In this document: positions 8,275 to 18,058 of the stretch, piece after piece | How positions within the stretch are numbered: position 1 is the stretch's first letter | Layout of the letters: the number at the start of each line of letters is the position of its first letter | Source of the DNA: Motiliproteus sediminis | GTDB lineage: Bacteria; Pseudomonadota; Gammaproteobacteria; Pseudomonadales; Balneatricaceae | Reading direction: 5' to 3' | DNA: 64,000 bases | NCBI RefSeq assembly: GCF_017912535.1 | Contig: NZ_JAERQK010000004.1 | Span: forward strand, 186,001 to 250,000 | Made by a program: the position numbers and the translations under genes | Notes under the pieces: model-generated | What the model saw: the letters and a program-made list of their open reading frames with translations, nothing else | The model's database searches: none | Told to the model about the DNA's origin: nothing

Positions 8275-9318
8275 TCAAGCCACTGCCAGCCGGCGCTGGT
8301 GCTCCATCCCCAGGCTGATCAGGTAGGGATCGGCTTTCTGGGCCTTAATAAAATCGCTCTTGCTCTGCCAGCCGCGCCAACCGATCTGGATCAGTGCCTG
8401 CGCCACCGCCCCTCCGAGGGTGGTGCCGGGGCCGAGGATGATGATCTTGTCGGGGGCGAACTCCTTCACCGCTACCTGCACCGCACGGCTGAAGTCGTAG
8501 GGAGCCACTACTTGATGGCCGAGTGTGTACTCCCATAGAGCGGCAGTATTTGACGATTCGGGATTCCAGATAGCACCGCGACCGTCCACCAACGGCAGCT
8601 GCGGTTGTTCAAGCAGCGCAGCTGGCAGCGCCCGGCGTCCTTCGGCGGCCACCGGCTGTTGCAGGGCAGTATGGAAGGCAGCGTGGTTGTAGAGCTGCAT
8701 CGGGTAGCGTTCCTGCTCCGGCGGCAACTGCTCCATCAAGCGCTTGAGCGCCGCCCGATTGCCGCCGAACACCCGCAGGCCTCCGAGGTTGATGGACAGC
8801 GCCAGCTCACAGCCGGGTTCGGCGTTGATCGCGGCGGTCAGTCGATCCAGCCATTCTGCACGCCCGGGGATCGGCTGCCAGTCCCTATCCACCAGCGGAT
8901 AGATCAACTGGCCGCCGCTGCCGTTGCGGTGCATCAGGGTACCCATGGTATTGATCAACTGCAGCGCGTTGTCCGGCGCCAGCGCACCGGCGCAGCCGAG
9001 GGCGATATACCAGCCCATGGAGTTGCCGGTCACCGCGCAAATATCAAAGCATTCGCGGTCGATGCTGAGAAAATCCGCGTAGGCGCAGGCCCAGATCAGC
9101 GCCGAGGCGTTGTCGCCGCGGCTGTGCTCTTTGAGGTTGTAGCGCTCCATGCCGTCCAGCGCACTGAGCAGCGGCTGACCCTGCTGCTGGCGGTAGGCAT
9201 CGATGCGGTCCAGCAGCGCCCGCTTGTCGCTGTGGAAACGTTTTAGGTAACCCAGCTCGGGGGCGTTATAGGTGCCGCGGCCGGGGCAGATCACCAGGGC
9301 TTGCTGTCTGTTGCTCAT
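8275..9318 (-). CDS. Malonyltransferase-fold (acyltransferase) protein
   Basis: A 347-residue protein related to ACP S-malonyltransferases (FabD fold). ALVICPGRGTYNAPELG matches the family's N-terminal pattern. The nucleophile elbow reads TGNSMGWY, with GNSMG where FabD has GHSLG. A catalytic-type His is likely in YNHAAFHT, and LGPGTTLGG is the C-terminal glycine loop. It is unlikely to be the housekeeping FabD because it sits outside a fab cluster. It overlaps the upstream fused E1 dehydrogenase by ATGA, so the two are translationally coupled. The substrate is unknown; an acyl-CoA made by the E1/GcdH neighbours is possible. Confidence 0.75.
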   Translation of the reverse strand: MSNRQQALVICPGRGTYNAPELGYLKRFHSDKRALLDRIDAYRQQQGQPLLSALDGMERYNLKEHSRGDNASALIWACAYADFLSIDRECFDICAVTGNSMGWYIALGCAGALAPDNALQLINTMGTLMHRNGSGGQLIYPLVDRDWQPIPGRAEWLDRLTAAINAEPGCELALSINLGGLRVFGGNRAALKRLMEQLPPEQERYPMQLYNHAAFHTALQQPVAAEGRRALPAALLEQPQLPLVDGRGAIWNPESSNTAALWEYTLGHQVVAPYDFSRAVQVAVKEFAPDKIIILGPGTTLGGAVAQALIQIGWRGWQSKSDFIKAQKADPYLISLGMEHQRRLAVA

Positions 9319-11579
9319 TGCTGGTTCTCGCGGTCGGTCCGTTGATCAGATGGACTGGTGGCGGTTGGCTGAGTGGGCGTCAGCAGTGCTTTGGCCGCCG
9401 CGACAATAGTGTCGCGTGAGGGCAGGGTGGCGGTGGCTGCCCGACCGAGCGAAATAAAGCTGTCTTCGGCACTGATGCGGGATAGTTTGGGTGGTTGTTT
9501 CAGCCGCTCGGTTACCAGCGTCACCAGTTGTTCGCCAAGGGAACCGGTGCGGCGGCATTCGTCGACAATCAGCAGGTGTTCGCAGCCGCTGATCGCATCC
9601 AGAATGGCGCTTTCGTTGAGCGGTGCCAGCCAGCGCAGATCGATTATCCGCAGCTGAACCCCTTCGGCTTCCAGCAGCGCCACCGCTTGACGGCTGAGGT
9701 AGTAACCGTTGCCGTAGCTGAGGATCGCCAGTTCCCTGCCCTCGCCCTGCTGGTGCAGCTGCCCCAGACGGATCGGTTGCGCTTGGCCGGGATCCCGGTA
9801 CAGCGTGGTCCAGAGACCGTCACCCTCGCTGTGCAGATCGCGGGTCATGTAGAGCGCGATCGGTTCCAGAAACACCACCACCCGCTGCTCTTCGCGCGCC
9901 AGCCGTACGCATTCGCGCATCATCTCCACCGCATCGCTGCCGTTGCTGGGGCAGGCGACGATGACGCCAGGGATATCGCGGAACACATTGAAACTGTTGT
10001 CGTTATGAAAGTGGCCACCAAAGCCCTTCTGGTAACCGAGGCCGGCGATACGAATCACCATCGGGTTGCTGTACTGCCCCTTGGAGAAGAAACTGAGGGT
10101 CGCTGCTTCACCACGAATCTGGTCCTCGGCGTTGTGCACGTAGGCGAGAAACTGGATCTCCGGGATCGGGATAAAGCCGTTGTGGGCGGCGCCGATGGCG
10201 AGCCCCAGGATACTCTGCTCATCCAGCAGCGTGTTGATCACCCGGTGGCTGCCGAACTTTTCGCTGAGCTTGCTGGTAACGTTGTAGACCCCGCCCTTGG
10301 GGCCTATATCTTCGCCCATCATGATGATCTCGGGGTGGCTGGCCATCAGGTCGGCCAGCGCCCAGTTGAGTAGCCGCGCCAGGTGCTGCGGTTGCTCCAG
10401 CATCGACTTTTCACGCGCGAACAGGGCGTCACGCTCGGTGTCATTGATCAGCCGAGACGGTTTCGGGTGCCGCGTGGGCGGTACCAGACTCGCCATCACC
10501 TCACCGGCGGTGGTCAGTTTGGGGCGCTGGATCGCCAGTTCGGCGACGCGGGCGACCCGCTCGTCGGTCTCTTGGTAGCGCGCGACGATCTGATCGGCGC
10601 GCAGAATCCCCAGCTCCAACAGCAATCGTGCCGAGTGCAGCAACGGATCCTGCGCTTCGCCCGCCTCGATCTGCTCGCGGCTGAGGTAGGCGTTCTGGGC
10701 GTCGGAGCCGGCGTGGCCTAAAAGGCGCACGCAGCCGAGGTGCAGGAACACCGGCTGGCGGTAGTTGCGTGCCAGCCGTTCCGCCTCCTTGGCGGCGCGG
10801 TAGGTGTCGAGCAGATTGAGGCCGTCGGCGTAACGATAGTGCAGCCCCGGACGTTGGCTGAAACTGGCGTTGATCCAGCCGCCGGGGGTGCGGGTGCTGA
10901 TGCCGATGCCGTTGTCCTCGCACACCAACACCAGCGGCAGCGGCACCTTCTGGTAGGCGGTCCAGCAGGCGGTGTTGATCGCCCCCTGGGCGGTGCTGTG
11001 GTTGGCCGAGGCGTCGCCAAATGAACACACTATTACGCCATTGTGGGGCAGTTCGCCCTGGTGCTGCATCCGCTTGGCCAGCGGGATACTGTAGGCGGCA
11101 CCCAGCGCTTTGGGCAGGTGCGAGGCGATGGTGCTGGTCTGTGGCGGAATATAGAGTGACTTGCTGCCGAGCACCTTGTGGCGGCCGCCGGAGATCGGGT
11201 CTTCGCTGGAGGCAGCGAACGACAGCAGCATATCCCACAGCGGCGTTTCGCCCGGCGTCTGCCGGGCGCGCTGGATCAGAAAGGCGGCGTCGCGGTAGTG
11301 CAAAAAGGCCATGTCGTCGTGGCGAAAGGCGGCGGCGACCGCCGCGTTGCCCTCGTGACCGGCACTGCCAATGGTGTAGAAGGATTCGCCACGGGCCTGC
11401 AGTTTGCGCGAACAGAGGTCCAGATGACGGCTCAGCAGTTGGCTGTCGAACAGTTCCACCAGTTGGATGGCGGTAAGTCCGGCCTGTTCCAGGCTGAGTT
11501 GCACGCTACCGGCGGGCAGATTGCCCGTCTGTACTCGCTGGATAAAGTTGCGGTCGACGATCTCGGCACGATTTTGCAT
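9315..11579 (-). CDS. Fused alpha/beta E1 component of a 2-oxoacid dehydrogenase (thiamine diphosphate)
   Basis: A 754-residue protein joining both E1 subunits of the branched-chain/pyruvate type. Residues about 40-370 are E1-alpha-like: GSAGHEGNAAVAAAF, then the thiamine diphosphate motif that opens with GDASANHS and closes with VCEDN. Residues about 400-735 are E1-beta-like: LMASHPEIIMMGEDIGPKGG, then LLDEQSILGLAIGAA, RGEAATLSFFS and IDLRWLAPLNESAI. It would decarboxylate a 2-oxoacid and hand the acyl group to a lipoyl E2, but no E2 or E3 gene is present in the window. It is 24 nt downstream of gcdH, so 2-oxoadipate (giving glutaryl-CoA) is one candidate substrate; this is inference. The start follows GGAGAGCCCC. 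Confidence 0.88.
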   Translation of the reverse strand: MQNRAEIVDRNFIQRVQTGNLPAGSVQLSLEQAGLTAIQLVELFDSQLLSRHLDLCSRKLQARGESFYTIGSAGHEGNAAVAAAFRHDDMAFLHYRDAAFLIQRARQTPGETPLWDMLLSFAASSEDPISGGRHKVLGSKSLYIPPQTSTIASHLPKALGAAYSIPLAKRMQHQGELPHNGVIVCSFGDASANHSTAQGAINTACWTAYQKVPLPLVLVCEDNGIGISTRTPGGWINASFSQRPGLHYRYADGLNLLDTYRAAKEAERLARNYRQPVFLHLGCVRLLGHAGSDAQNAYLSREQIEAGEAQDPLLHSARLLLELGILRADQIVARYQETDERVARVAELAIQRPKLTTAGEVMASLVPPTRHPKPSRLINDTERDALFAREKSMLEQPQHLARLLNWALADLMASHPEIIMMGEDIGPKGGVYNVTSKLSEKFGSHRVINTLLDEQSILGLAIGAAHNGFIPIPEIQFLAYVHNAEDQIRGEAATLSFFSKGQYSNPMVIRIAGLGYQKGFGGHFHNDNSFNVFRDIPGVIVACPSNGSDAVEMMRECVRLAREEQRVVVFLEPIALYMTRDLHSEGDGLWTTLYRDPGQAQPIRLGQLHQQGEGRELAILSYGNGYYLSRQAVALLEAEGVQLRIIDLRWLAPLNESAILDAISGCEHLLIVDECRRTGSLGEQLVTLVTERLKQPPKLSRISAEDSFISLGRAATATLPSRDTIVAAAKALLTPTQPTATSPSDQRTDRENQQ

Positions 11580-11603
11580 GGGGCTCTCCGGGGCGCGCTC
11601 GGT

Positions 11604-12779
<1,176 letters not shown>

Positions 12780-12850
12780 GGGTATCGTCCGGTTGCTTGG
12801 GTGGTAGCTGCTGCGCAGCGAATGTCGGTAAGGGTAGGAGTAAGTTAGAT

Positions 12851-12868
12851 AAAGAGATAATATTCTTT
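12851..12868. promoter_or_regulatory. Candidate LysR operator between gcdH and its divergent regulator
   Basis: AT-rich inverted repeat AAAGA - GATAATAT - TCTTT in the 131-bp divergent gap, the only strongly AT-rich dyad there. LysR regulators usually bind such dyads between their own gene and the divergent target. Inferred from position and symmetry only. Confidence 0.4.
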
Positions 12869-12910
12869 TGCTTTACCATCTATCGAAAAAAACTATGGCT
12901 AAGGGTGGCT

Positions 12911-13756
12911 ATGGATCTGCGAGCACTGCGTTACTTCGAGGCGGTTTACGAGCAGCGCAGTATCAGCGCGGCGGCGCGGGTCTGCTTTATCGCCCAGCCG
13001 TCGATTTCGGCTGCGCTCAAACAGCTGGAAGAGACTCTGGAGACAGCGCTGTTTGTGCGGCACGCCAAGGGGGTGGTGCCCACTGAAGCTGGTGAGCGTT
13101 TGTATCCGTTATCCAAGAAACTGACCGGCGAAGCGCGTGCGATCCAGCAGTTGTTTGTCGAACGCCCCGCGGCGGCGCCCTTTCGCTTAGGGCTGATGCG
13201 TTCGCTCGGGGTGGAGCGGATGAGTCTGTGGCTGAAAGAGTTGAGCGCGGCGGTGGAGCAGATGGAGCTCACGCTGGTGAACCCGGAAGAGCCCTGTAAT
13301 GCCCGCATCATCGAGGTCAGCGAGGTAGAGGAGTGGGAGCTGTTCCAACCGATCTGGCAGGACCGTTATCTGGTGGCGCTGCCTCAGGGGCACCCCCTGA
13401 GTCTCAAGGAGCAGTTGAACCTCCGCGACCTGAAGGGACTGCCCTTTATTAACCGCGAACCCTGCCGGGCCTTGGAAGGGTTGAAGCGGGCGCTGGAAAC
13501 CCGCGATCTGGGGTTTACCGCACGTGCCAATATCCGCACGGTCGAATATGCGGTGGGGCTGGTTGCGTCCGGGGTTGGCGCCGCCCTGGTGCCGGACTGG
13601 GACAGCATTCGCCAGCGTGACGACCTGGTGCTGCGCACTATCGGCGAGCTGGAACTGGAACAGCAGGTGGGGCTGGCCTATGACCGCTCGGCTCCGGTTA
13701 CCGCAGCGCTGGTGGCCGCTCTGGAGATCAGCAGGCAGACCCGGCGGCGGCAGTGA
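12911..13756 (+). CDS. LysR family regulator, probably of gcdH
   Basis: A 281-residue LysR-type regulator. The N-terminal helix-turn-helix reads MDLRALRYFEAVYEQRSIS, AARVCFIAQPSISAALKQLE; the effector-binding domain follows from about residue 90. ATG at 12911 is chosen because the wHTH begins right there and AAGGGTGG precedes it; the upstream in-frame extension is low-quality sequence. Its divergent position to gcdH matches GcdR, the glutarate/glutaryl-CoA-responsive activator of other gammaproteobacteria. The ligand is inferred. Confidence 0.88.
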   Translation: MDLRALRYFEAVYEQRSISAAARVCFIAQPSISAALKQLEETLETALFVRHAKGVVPTEAGERLYPLSKKLTGEARAIQQLFVERPAAAPFRLGLMRSLGVERMSLWLKELSAAVEQMELTLVNPEEPCNARIIEVSEVEEWELFQPIWQDRYLVALPQGHPLSLKEQLNLRDLKGLPFINREPCRALEGLKRALETRDLGFTARANIRTVEYAVGLVASGVGAALVPDWDSIRQRDDLVLRTIGELELEQQVGLAYDRSAPVTAALVAALEISRQTRRRQ

Positions 13757-13854
13757 TCGACGTGGCTGTGCGCTGGGTCAAGGTGTTGTTGGCGTTGATC
13801 AGTTAATGTACTGTTCGTTTTTTGACTTAACGGTCAATTTTTCAAGGACGGAAC

Positions 13855-15396
13855 ATGTATCAGGACGATACCCGCTACCGGCAGAGGTTGCGGATTCATC
13901 TCATTAAGCGCGTTTTTTTGTGGGCGCTGTTTATCGGCGCGGTCTTCGTGCTCGGCTTGAAGTCCGAACATGACCGCTTACAGCGCGATTTTCTGGCGCA
14001 GGTCGATCAGGTTGCCCGTCACAGCGAGCGCACTGCGAAGACCTTTGATGTGGCTCTTGATGGTTTTCGCCAGTTTCTGGACCTGCTTCCGGCCGCGGAC
14101 CTTGATGCGGCCCGCCGCTATGCCGCTACTCTGCGTGAACACTACCCCGAACTGCGATTGTTCGCCATCGTCCAACTGGTCGAAGCCGCCGGCCATCTGG
14201 CGGACGGTGACCGCCTGCAACGGCTGGGCTACAGCGGCCTGCGTCTTGCGCGGCTGCGTGTGGGCGACAGTGGTGCGAGTCGCCGTGAGGAGGAATCCTA
14301 TCGGCTGCCGATGGTGTTTACCGAGCCGCAATTGCAATCCTCGGAGCGGTTGATGAGTATCGATCGCGCGTTCAATCGCGCCTATCAGCTGCGAGACCCG
14401 CTGCGGAGCAAGCAGGCGGGGCGGCCCTTTCAGCGTCAGGATGGTGAAGTCGCCTATCTGTTGTTTGCCCCGGTGAGTAGCGATGCGCCCGGGGGCGCGG
14501 TGGCCAACAAACCCTGGCGGCAGGCCTACGCACTGTTACTGGTCCATGCGCAAGATCTGGTGCCAGCTGACATGGTGGGGCGGACAGGCTGGTCGCTGCA
14601 GTTGTCCGCTGAGGTGACCGATACCCGGCCAGCGGAGCAGCTCTGGCGTTTCAGTAATCAGCCCTTCCAGGGTATGGCGGCGCTGTTCGGCCATTTTGAA
14701 GCAGAGCGTCATCTCAGCGGCGAGTCGCAGCCCTTTGTTTTACGCTTCAGTTATCGCCCGCTGTGGGGGGATCTGGATCACCAGTATCTGGGGCTGCTGA
14801 CCGCGTTGGTATTGGCGCTGATTATTCTGGCGATGCGGGTCGTTTCCTTTAGCCAGCGGCGCAATCAGGGCGAGCTGGAAGAGCACAGCTCGTTGTTCCA
14901 GCAGGCCAACTACGATCACCTCACCGGTCTGCCCAACACCAATCTGCTGATGGATCGCGTGGAGCGGGCCATAGCAACGCTCAACCCGGACGAAGAGCGG
15001 GTGGTGCTGGCTTATCTCGATCTGGACCACTTCAAGCCGATCAATGACCGCTGGGGGCACGATGCCGGTGATCGCATGTTGGTGGAAGTGGCGCGACGAT
15101 TGCGGCAGCAGTTCCGGATGCAGGATACCGTATCGCGCATCCATGGCGATGAGTTCATCATCATGTTGACTATGCAGGCCCAGCATGTGGATCGCGAGTC
15201 TGTGGCGGCCAAGATCAGCGCAGCGTTTGAGCAGCCTTTCGATATGGACGGGGTGCCCCTCAACCTGGGATGCAGTCAGGGGGTAGCCGTCTATCCGGAC
15301 GACGCGGCCGAGGTTGAGACGTTGATATCGGTAGCGGACCAGCGCATGTATCAGGGCAAGCACCGACGCTACAACGAGGCGGCGCTGCCGCTCTGA
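13855..15396 (+). CDS. Membrane diguanylate cyclase-like protein with periplasmic sensor domain
   Basis: 513 residues. One helix (about 17-37), a periplasmic region of about 270 residues with a CHASE-like pattern (LRLFAIVQLVEAAG, PMVFTEPQLQSSERL, FNRAYQLRDPL), a second helix (about 318-338), then a GGDEF domain from NYDHLTGLPNTNLLMDR. The signature is HGDEF (residues 430-434) rather than GGDEF. The metal-binding LAYLDLDHFKPIND is intact, and an inhibitory-site RxxD (RMQD, 421-424) sits five residues upstream. It probably makes or senses cyclic di-GMP; activity with His at the first signature position is uncertain. Start follows AAGGA. Confidence 0.87.
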   Translation: MYQDDTRYRQRLRIHLIKRVFLWALFIGAVFVLGLKSEHDRLQRDFLAQVDQVARHSERTAKTFDVALDGFRQFLDLLPAADLDAARRYAATLREHYPELRLFAIVQLVEAAGHLADGDRLQRLGYSGLRLARLRVGDSGASRREEESYRLPMVFTEPQLQSSERLMSIDRAFNRAYQLRDPLRSKQAGRPFQRQDGEVAYLLFAPVSSDAPGGAVANKPWRQAYALLLVHAQDLVPADMVGRTGWSLQLSAEVTDTRPAEQLWRFSNQPFQGMAALFGHFEAERHLSGESQPFVLRFSYRPLWGDLDHQYLGLLTALVLALIILAMRVVSFSQRRNQGELEEHSSLFQQANYDHLTGLPNTNLLMDRVERAIATLNPDEERVVLAYLDLDHFKPINDRWGHDAGDRMLVEVARRLRQQFRMQDTVSRIHGDEFIIMLTMQAQHVDRESVAAKISAAFEQPFDMDGVPLNLGCSQGVAVYPDDAAEVETLISVADQRMYQGKHRRYNEAALPL

Positions 15397-15456
15397 ACCG
15401 GCCTGGCTGATCCGCTATAGTTTCTTCCAGTGGCGGCCAGGCGGGAGGTGTCGAGG

Positions 15457-16206
15457 ATGAAGCAACGGTTGCTGGTGGGGGTTCTGGTTGCTCTATGGCC
15501 GGTAATGCTGGTGGGAGCACCGATTACCAGCACCGAGAACGACCGCTTGATGGGCGCCCAGGAATCGTTGCTGGATCGTTATCAGCTCCATCTGCAACAG
15601 CTCGAGAATGGTCCGCTGAAACTGTTCCAACTGTTGGTCAGTTTCGCCAATCATGAGCTTGATACCGCCGAGCTGGTTAAACAGCGCATCTACAGTGAGA
15701 GTTATCCGCTGCCGGTAACGGAGGCCCTTGAGGCGCTGCAACTGCGTCATGGGGTGGCGCTGGAGGCCGCGTCCCGGGAGCTTAATCCCGAGGCGCTGGC
15801 GCGGTTCAAGGCTCGGCAGCAAACAGAGTTACGGTCCGAGTGTGACGAGCGACTGATGGCGTTTGTGACCCGGGAGGTTCAGGCCCGTGACCGTGAAGCG
15901 CAGCGGATGCTGAATGAGATCATTACGCTGGTGCAACCCGAGGCGTTGATCGTCAAGCGGATCGCGCGCAAGCAGCGTAAACTCGACACCGCATTACGCG
16001 GCGTGTCCAGCGCGTTCAAGCGTTTTGATAGCAGTGACCACCGCTTGAGTACCCGGGTTGACCGGATCAGGGACTTCCGCCTTGAACGGCTGACGCTGGT
16101 GTTGGCGATGCTGGCGCAGCCTGCTGATGCTGCTATCGCCGCCGCCATCGCCGCTGGGCGCACCCTCGACGAGCAACACCAGACGCTTCATCGTGCCCAA
16201 GATTGA
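15457..16206 (+). CDS. Exported helical protein, unrecognised
   Basis: A 249-residue protein with a signal peptide (MKQRLLVGVLVALWPVMLVGAP). The mature part is charged and almost entirely predicted helical, with heptad-like stretches such as LLDRYQLHLQQLENG, FVTREVQARDREAQRM and RIARKQRKLDTALRG, ending in an Ala-rich segment (DAAIAAAIAAGR). ATG at 15457 is preceded by GGGAGGTG. It lies 60 bp after the GGDEF gene on the same strand and may be cotranscribed. I do not recognise a family; an extracytoplasmic coiled-coil role is only a guess. Confidence 0.65.
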   Translation: MKQRLLVGVLVALWPVMLVGAPITSTENDRLMGAQESLLDRYQLHLQQLENGPLKLFQLLVSFANHELDTAELVKQRIYSESYPLPVTEALEALQLRHGVALEAASRELNPEALARFKARQQTELRSECDERLMAFVTREVQARDREAQRMLNEIITLVQPEALIVKRIARKQRKLDTALRGVSSAFKRFDSSDHRLSTRVDRIRDFRLERLTLVLAMLAQPADAAIAAAIAAGRTLDEQHQTLHRAQD

Positions 16207-16369
16207 TTGCCCAACTAACTGTTTGATAAGCAGGTTTAAGGGCTGATTCGTTTTGTGTATAGGGCTCAGGCGTAATTTCGATTGAGCGGCTTTTGTCCGC
16301 TGGTCTAGTCTGGCTTCCTGAAATTCGACCATAACAACCATAACTCCAACCTATTTCGGGAAGATGACG

Positions 16370-17926
16370 ATGAAAAAAATACCTGCCTTGATGGCCGGCG
16401 CCGTGCTGGCGATGGGACTCGGTTTCGGTGCCCAGGCGGCGACGCTTAAATTGGCCTATGACGCCGACCCGGTTTCTCTGGATCCGCACGAGCAGCTTTC
16501 CGGTGGTACCTTGCAGCTGTCGCACATGATCTTCGATCCGCTGGTTCGCTGGACCCGTGAGCTGGGCTTTGAGCCGCGTCTGGCAGAAAGCTGGGAGCGT
16601 GTCGATGACTATACCGTGCGTTTCACTCTGCGTCAGGGCGTCAAATTCCACTCCGGTAATCCGATGACCGCCGAAGATGTGCGTTGGACCTTTGACCGTC
16701 TGAAAACCAGCCCCGACTTCAAGGGTATCTTCGATAACTTCACCGAAGTGAAGGTGATCGATGACTACACCATCGAGCTGAAGACCAAAGTGGCCTACCC
16801 GCTGGTGCTGCACACCGCGACCTACATCTTCCCGATGGATTCCAAGTTCTACAGCGGTAACGACGCCAACGGTCAGCCCAAAGACCTGCTGGTCAAGCAT
16901 GGCAATTCGTTTGCTTCCACCAATCATTCCGGAACCGGCCCTTTCATCGTTACTGCCCGCCAGCAGGGGGTTAAGGTCGATTTCGAACGCTTTGCCGACT
17001 ACTGGGACAAAGACTCCAAGGGTAACGTCGACAAGATCGTACTGACGCCGATCAAAGAAGCCCCGACCCGTGTTGCCGCGCTGCTGTCCGGTGATGTTGA
17101 CTTTATCGCGCCGGTGCCGCCGAACGACCATGCCCGGATCGAAAAGAACGGCAAGGTTAATCTGGTCACCCTGCCTGGCACCCGGATCATCACCTTCCAG
17201 ATGAATCAGGAACGTCGTCCCGAGTTCAAGGATGTGCGCGTACGTCAGGCGATCGTTCACGCGATCAACAACGAAGGCATCGTCAAGAAGATCATGAAGG
17301 GCTTTGCTACTCCGGCGGCCCAGCAAGGCCCGGCCGGTTATGCGGGTTACAAGGAGTCGCTGACGCCGCGTTACGATCTCAAGAAAGCCAAGCAACTGAT
17401 GAAAGAGGCCGGTTACGAGAAGGGCTTTAGCATCACCATGATGGCGCCCAACAACCGTTACGTGAACGACGACAAGATTGCCCAGGCTGTGGCCGGAATG
17501 CTGGCCAAGATCAACATCAAGGTCGATCTCAAGACCATGCCCAAGGCGCAGTACTGGCCTGAGTTCGACAAACGTTCCGCTGACATGATGATGATCGGCT
17601 GGCACGCGGATACCGAGGATTCGGCCAACTTTACCGAGTTCCTGACGGCCTGTCCGAACAGCGATACCGGCGCCGGTCAGTACAACAGCGGTAATTACTG
17701 CAACCCTAAAGTTGATGAACTGGTGAAAGCCAGCGCCAGCGAAACCGACCCGGCCAAACGGGCGGCGATGTTGCAGGAGGTCGAGCAGATTCTTTACGAC
17801 GATGCGGCGTTTGTACCCCTGCACTGGCAGAACCTGGCCTGGGCTGCACGTAACGGCGTGCACGCAGCGGATATCGTCAACGTGATGAACTTCCCCTATC
17901 TGGGCGATCTGGTAATCGACCAGTAA
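16370..17926 (+). CDS. dppA: Periplasmic peptide-binding protein of ABC importer (family 5)
   Basis: 518 residues, signal peptide ending at AQAATLK. The family-5 solute-binding pattern is clear: LDPHEQLSGGTLQLSHMIFDPL, LAESWERVDDYTVRFTLRQG VKFHSG, and PMTAEDVRWTFDRL. The C-terminal region has the cysteine pair ACPNSDTGAG / YCNPKVDEL that DppA-like proteins carry. It captures di- or oligopeptides for the permease downstream. Two ATGs lie 6 nt apart (16364, 16370); the second is better spaced from CGGGA. The symbol marks similarity to the dipeptide system; exact substrates are not known. Confidence 0.9.
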   Translation: MKKIPALMAGAVLAMGLGFGAQAATLKLAYDADPVSLDPHEQLSGGTLQLSHMIFDPLVRWTRELGFEPRLAESWERVDDYTVRFTLRQGVKFHSGNPMTAEDVRWTFDRLKTSPDFKGIFDNFTEVKVIDDYTIELKTKVAYPLVLHTATYIFPMDSKFYSGNDANGQPKDLLVKHGNSFASTNHSGTGPFIVTARQQGVKVDFERFADYWDKDSKGNVDKIVLTPIKEAPTRVAALLSGDVDFIAPVPPNDHARIEKNGKVNLVTLPGTRIITFQMNQERRPEFKDVRVRQAIVHAINNEGIVKKIMKGFATPAAQQGPAGYAGYKESLTPRYDLKKAKQLMKEAGYEKGFSITMMAPNNRYVNDDKIAQAVAGMLAKINIKVDLKTMPKAQYWPEFDKRSADMMMIGWHADTEDSANFTEFLTACPNSDTGAGQYNSGNYCNPKVDELVKASASETDPAKRAAMLQEVEQILYDDAAFVPLHWQNLAWAARNGVHAADIVNVMNFPYLGDLVIDQ

Positions 17927-18058
17927 GTTCACCCGCGCCGGGCTGGGGTCCACCTCCGCTCAGGGCTTCAGTCCGGCACCTTTACTCTTGCTGTAATTAC
18001 GTCGCTGTACCTTGTGTGCGTGGCTTGGCCGTGCCCCTAATTTAAGAGAACAAACGTC

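Noticed and set aside
13822-13842. TTGAC-N6-GTCAA followed by TTTTT as a terminator
   Set aside because: The stem is only 5 bp and AT-rich, and it lies right at the GGDEF gene's 5' region, where TTGACT may be a -35 element.
16133-17953. A 606-codon open frame on the minus strand opposite dppA
   Set aside because: It is antisense to a clear solute-binding protein, has no recognisable domain or signal, and is rich in the His/Asp/Val pattern typical of antisense frames of GC-rich genes.
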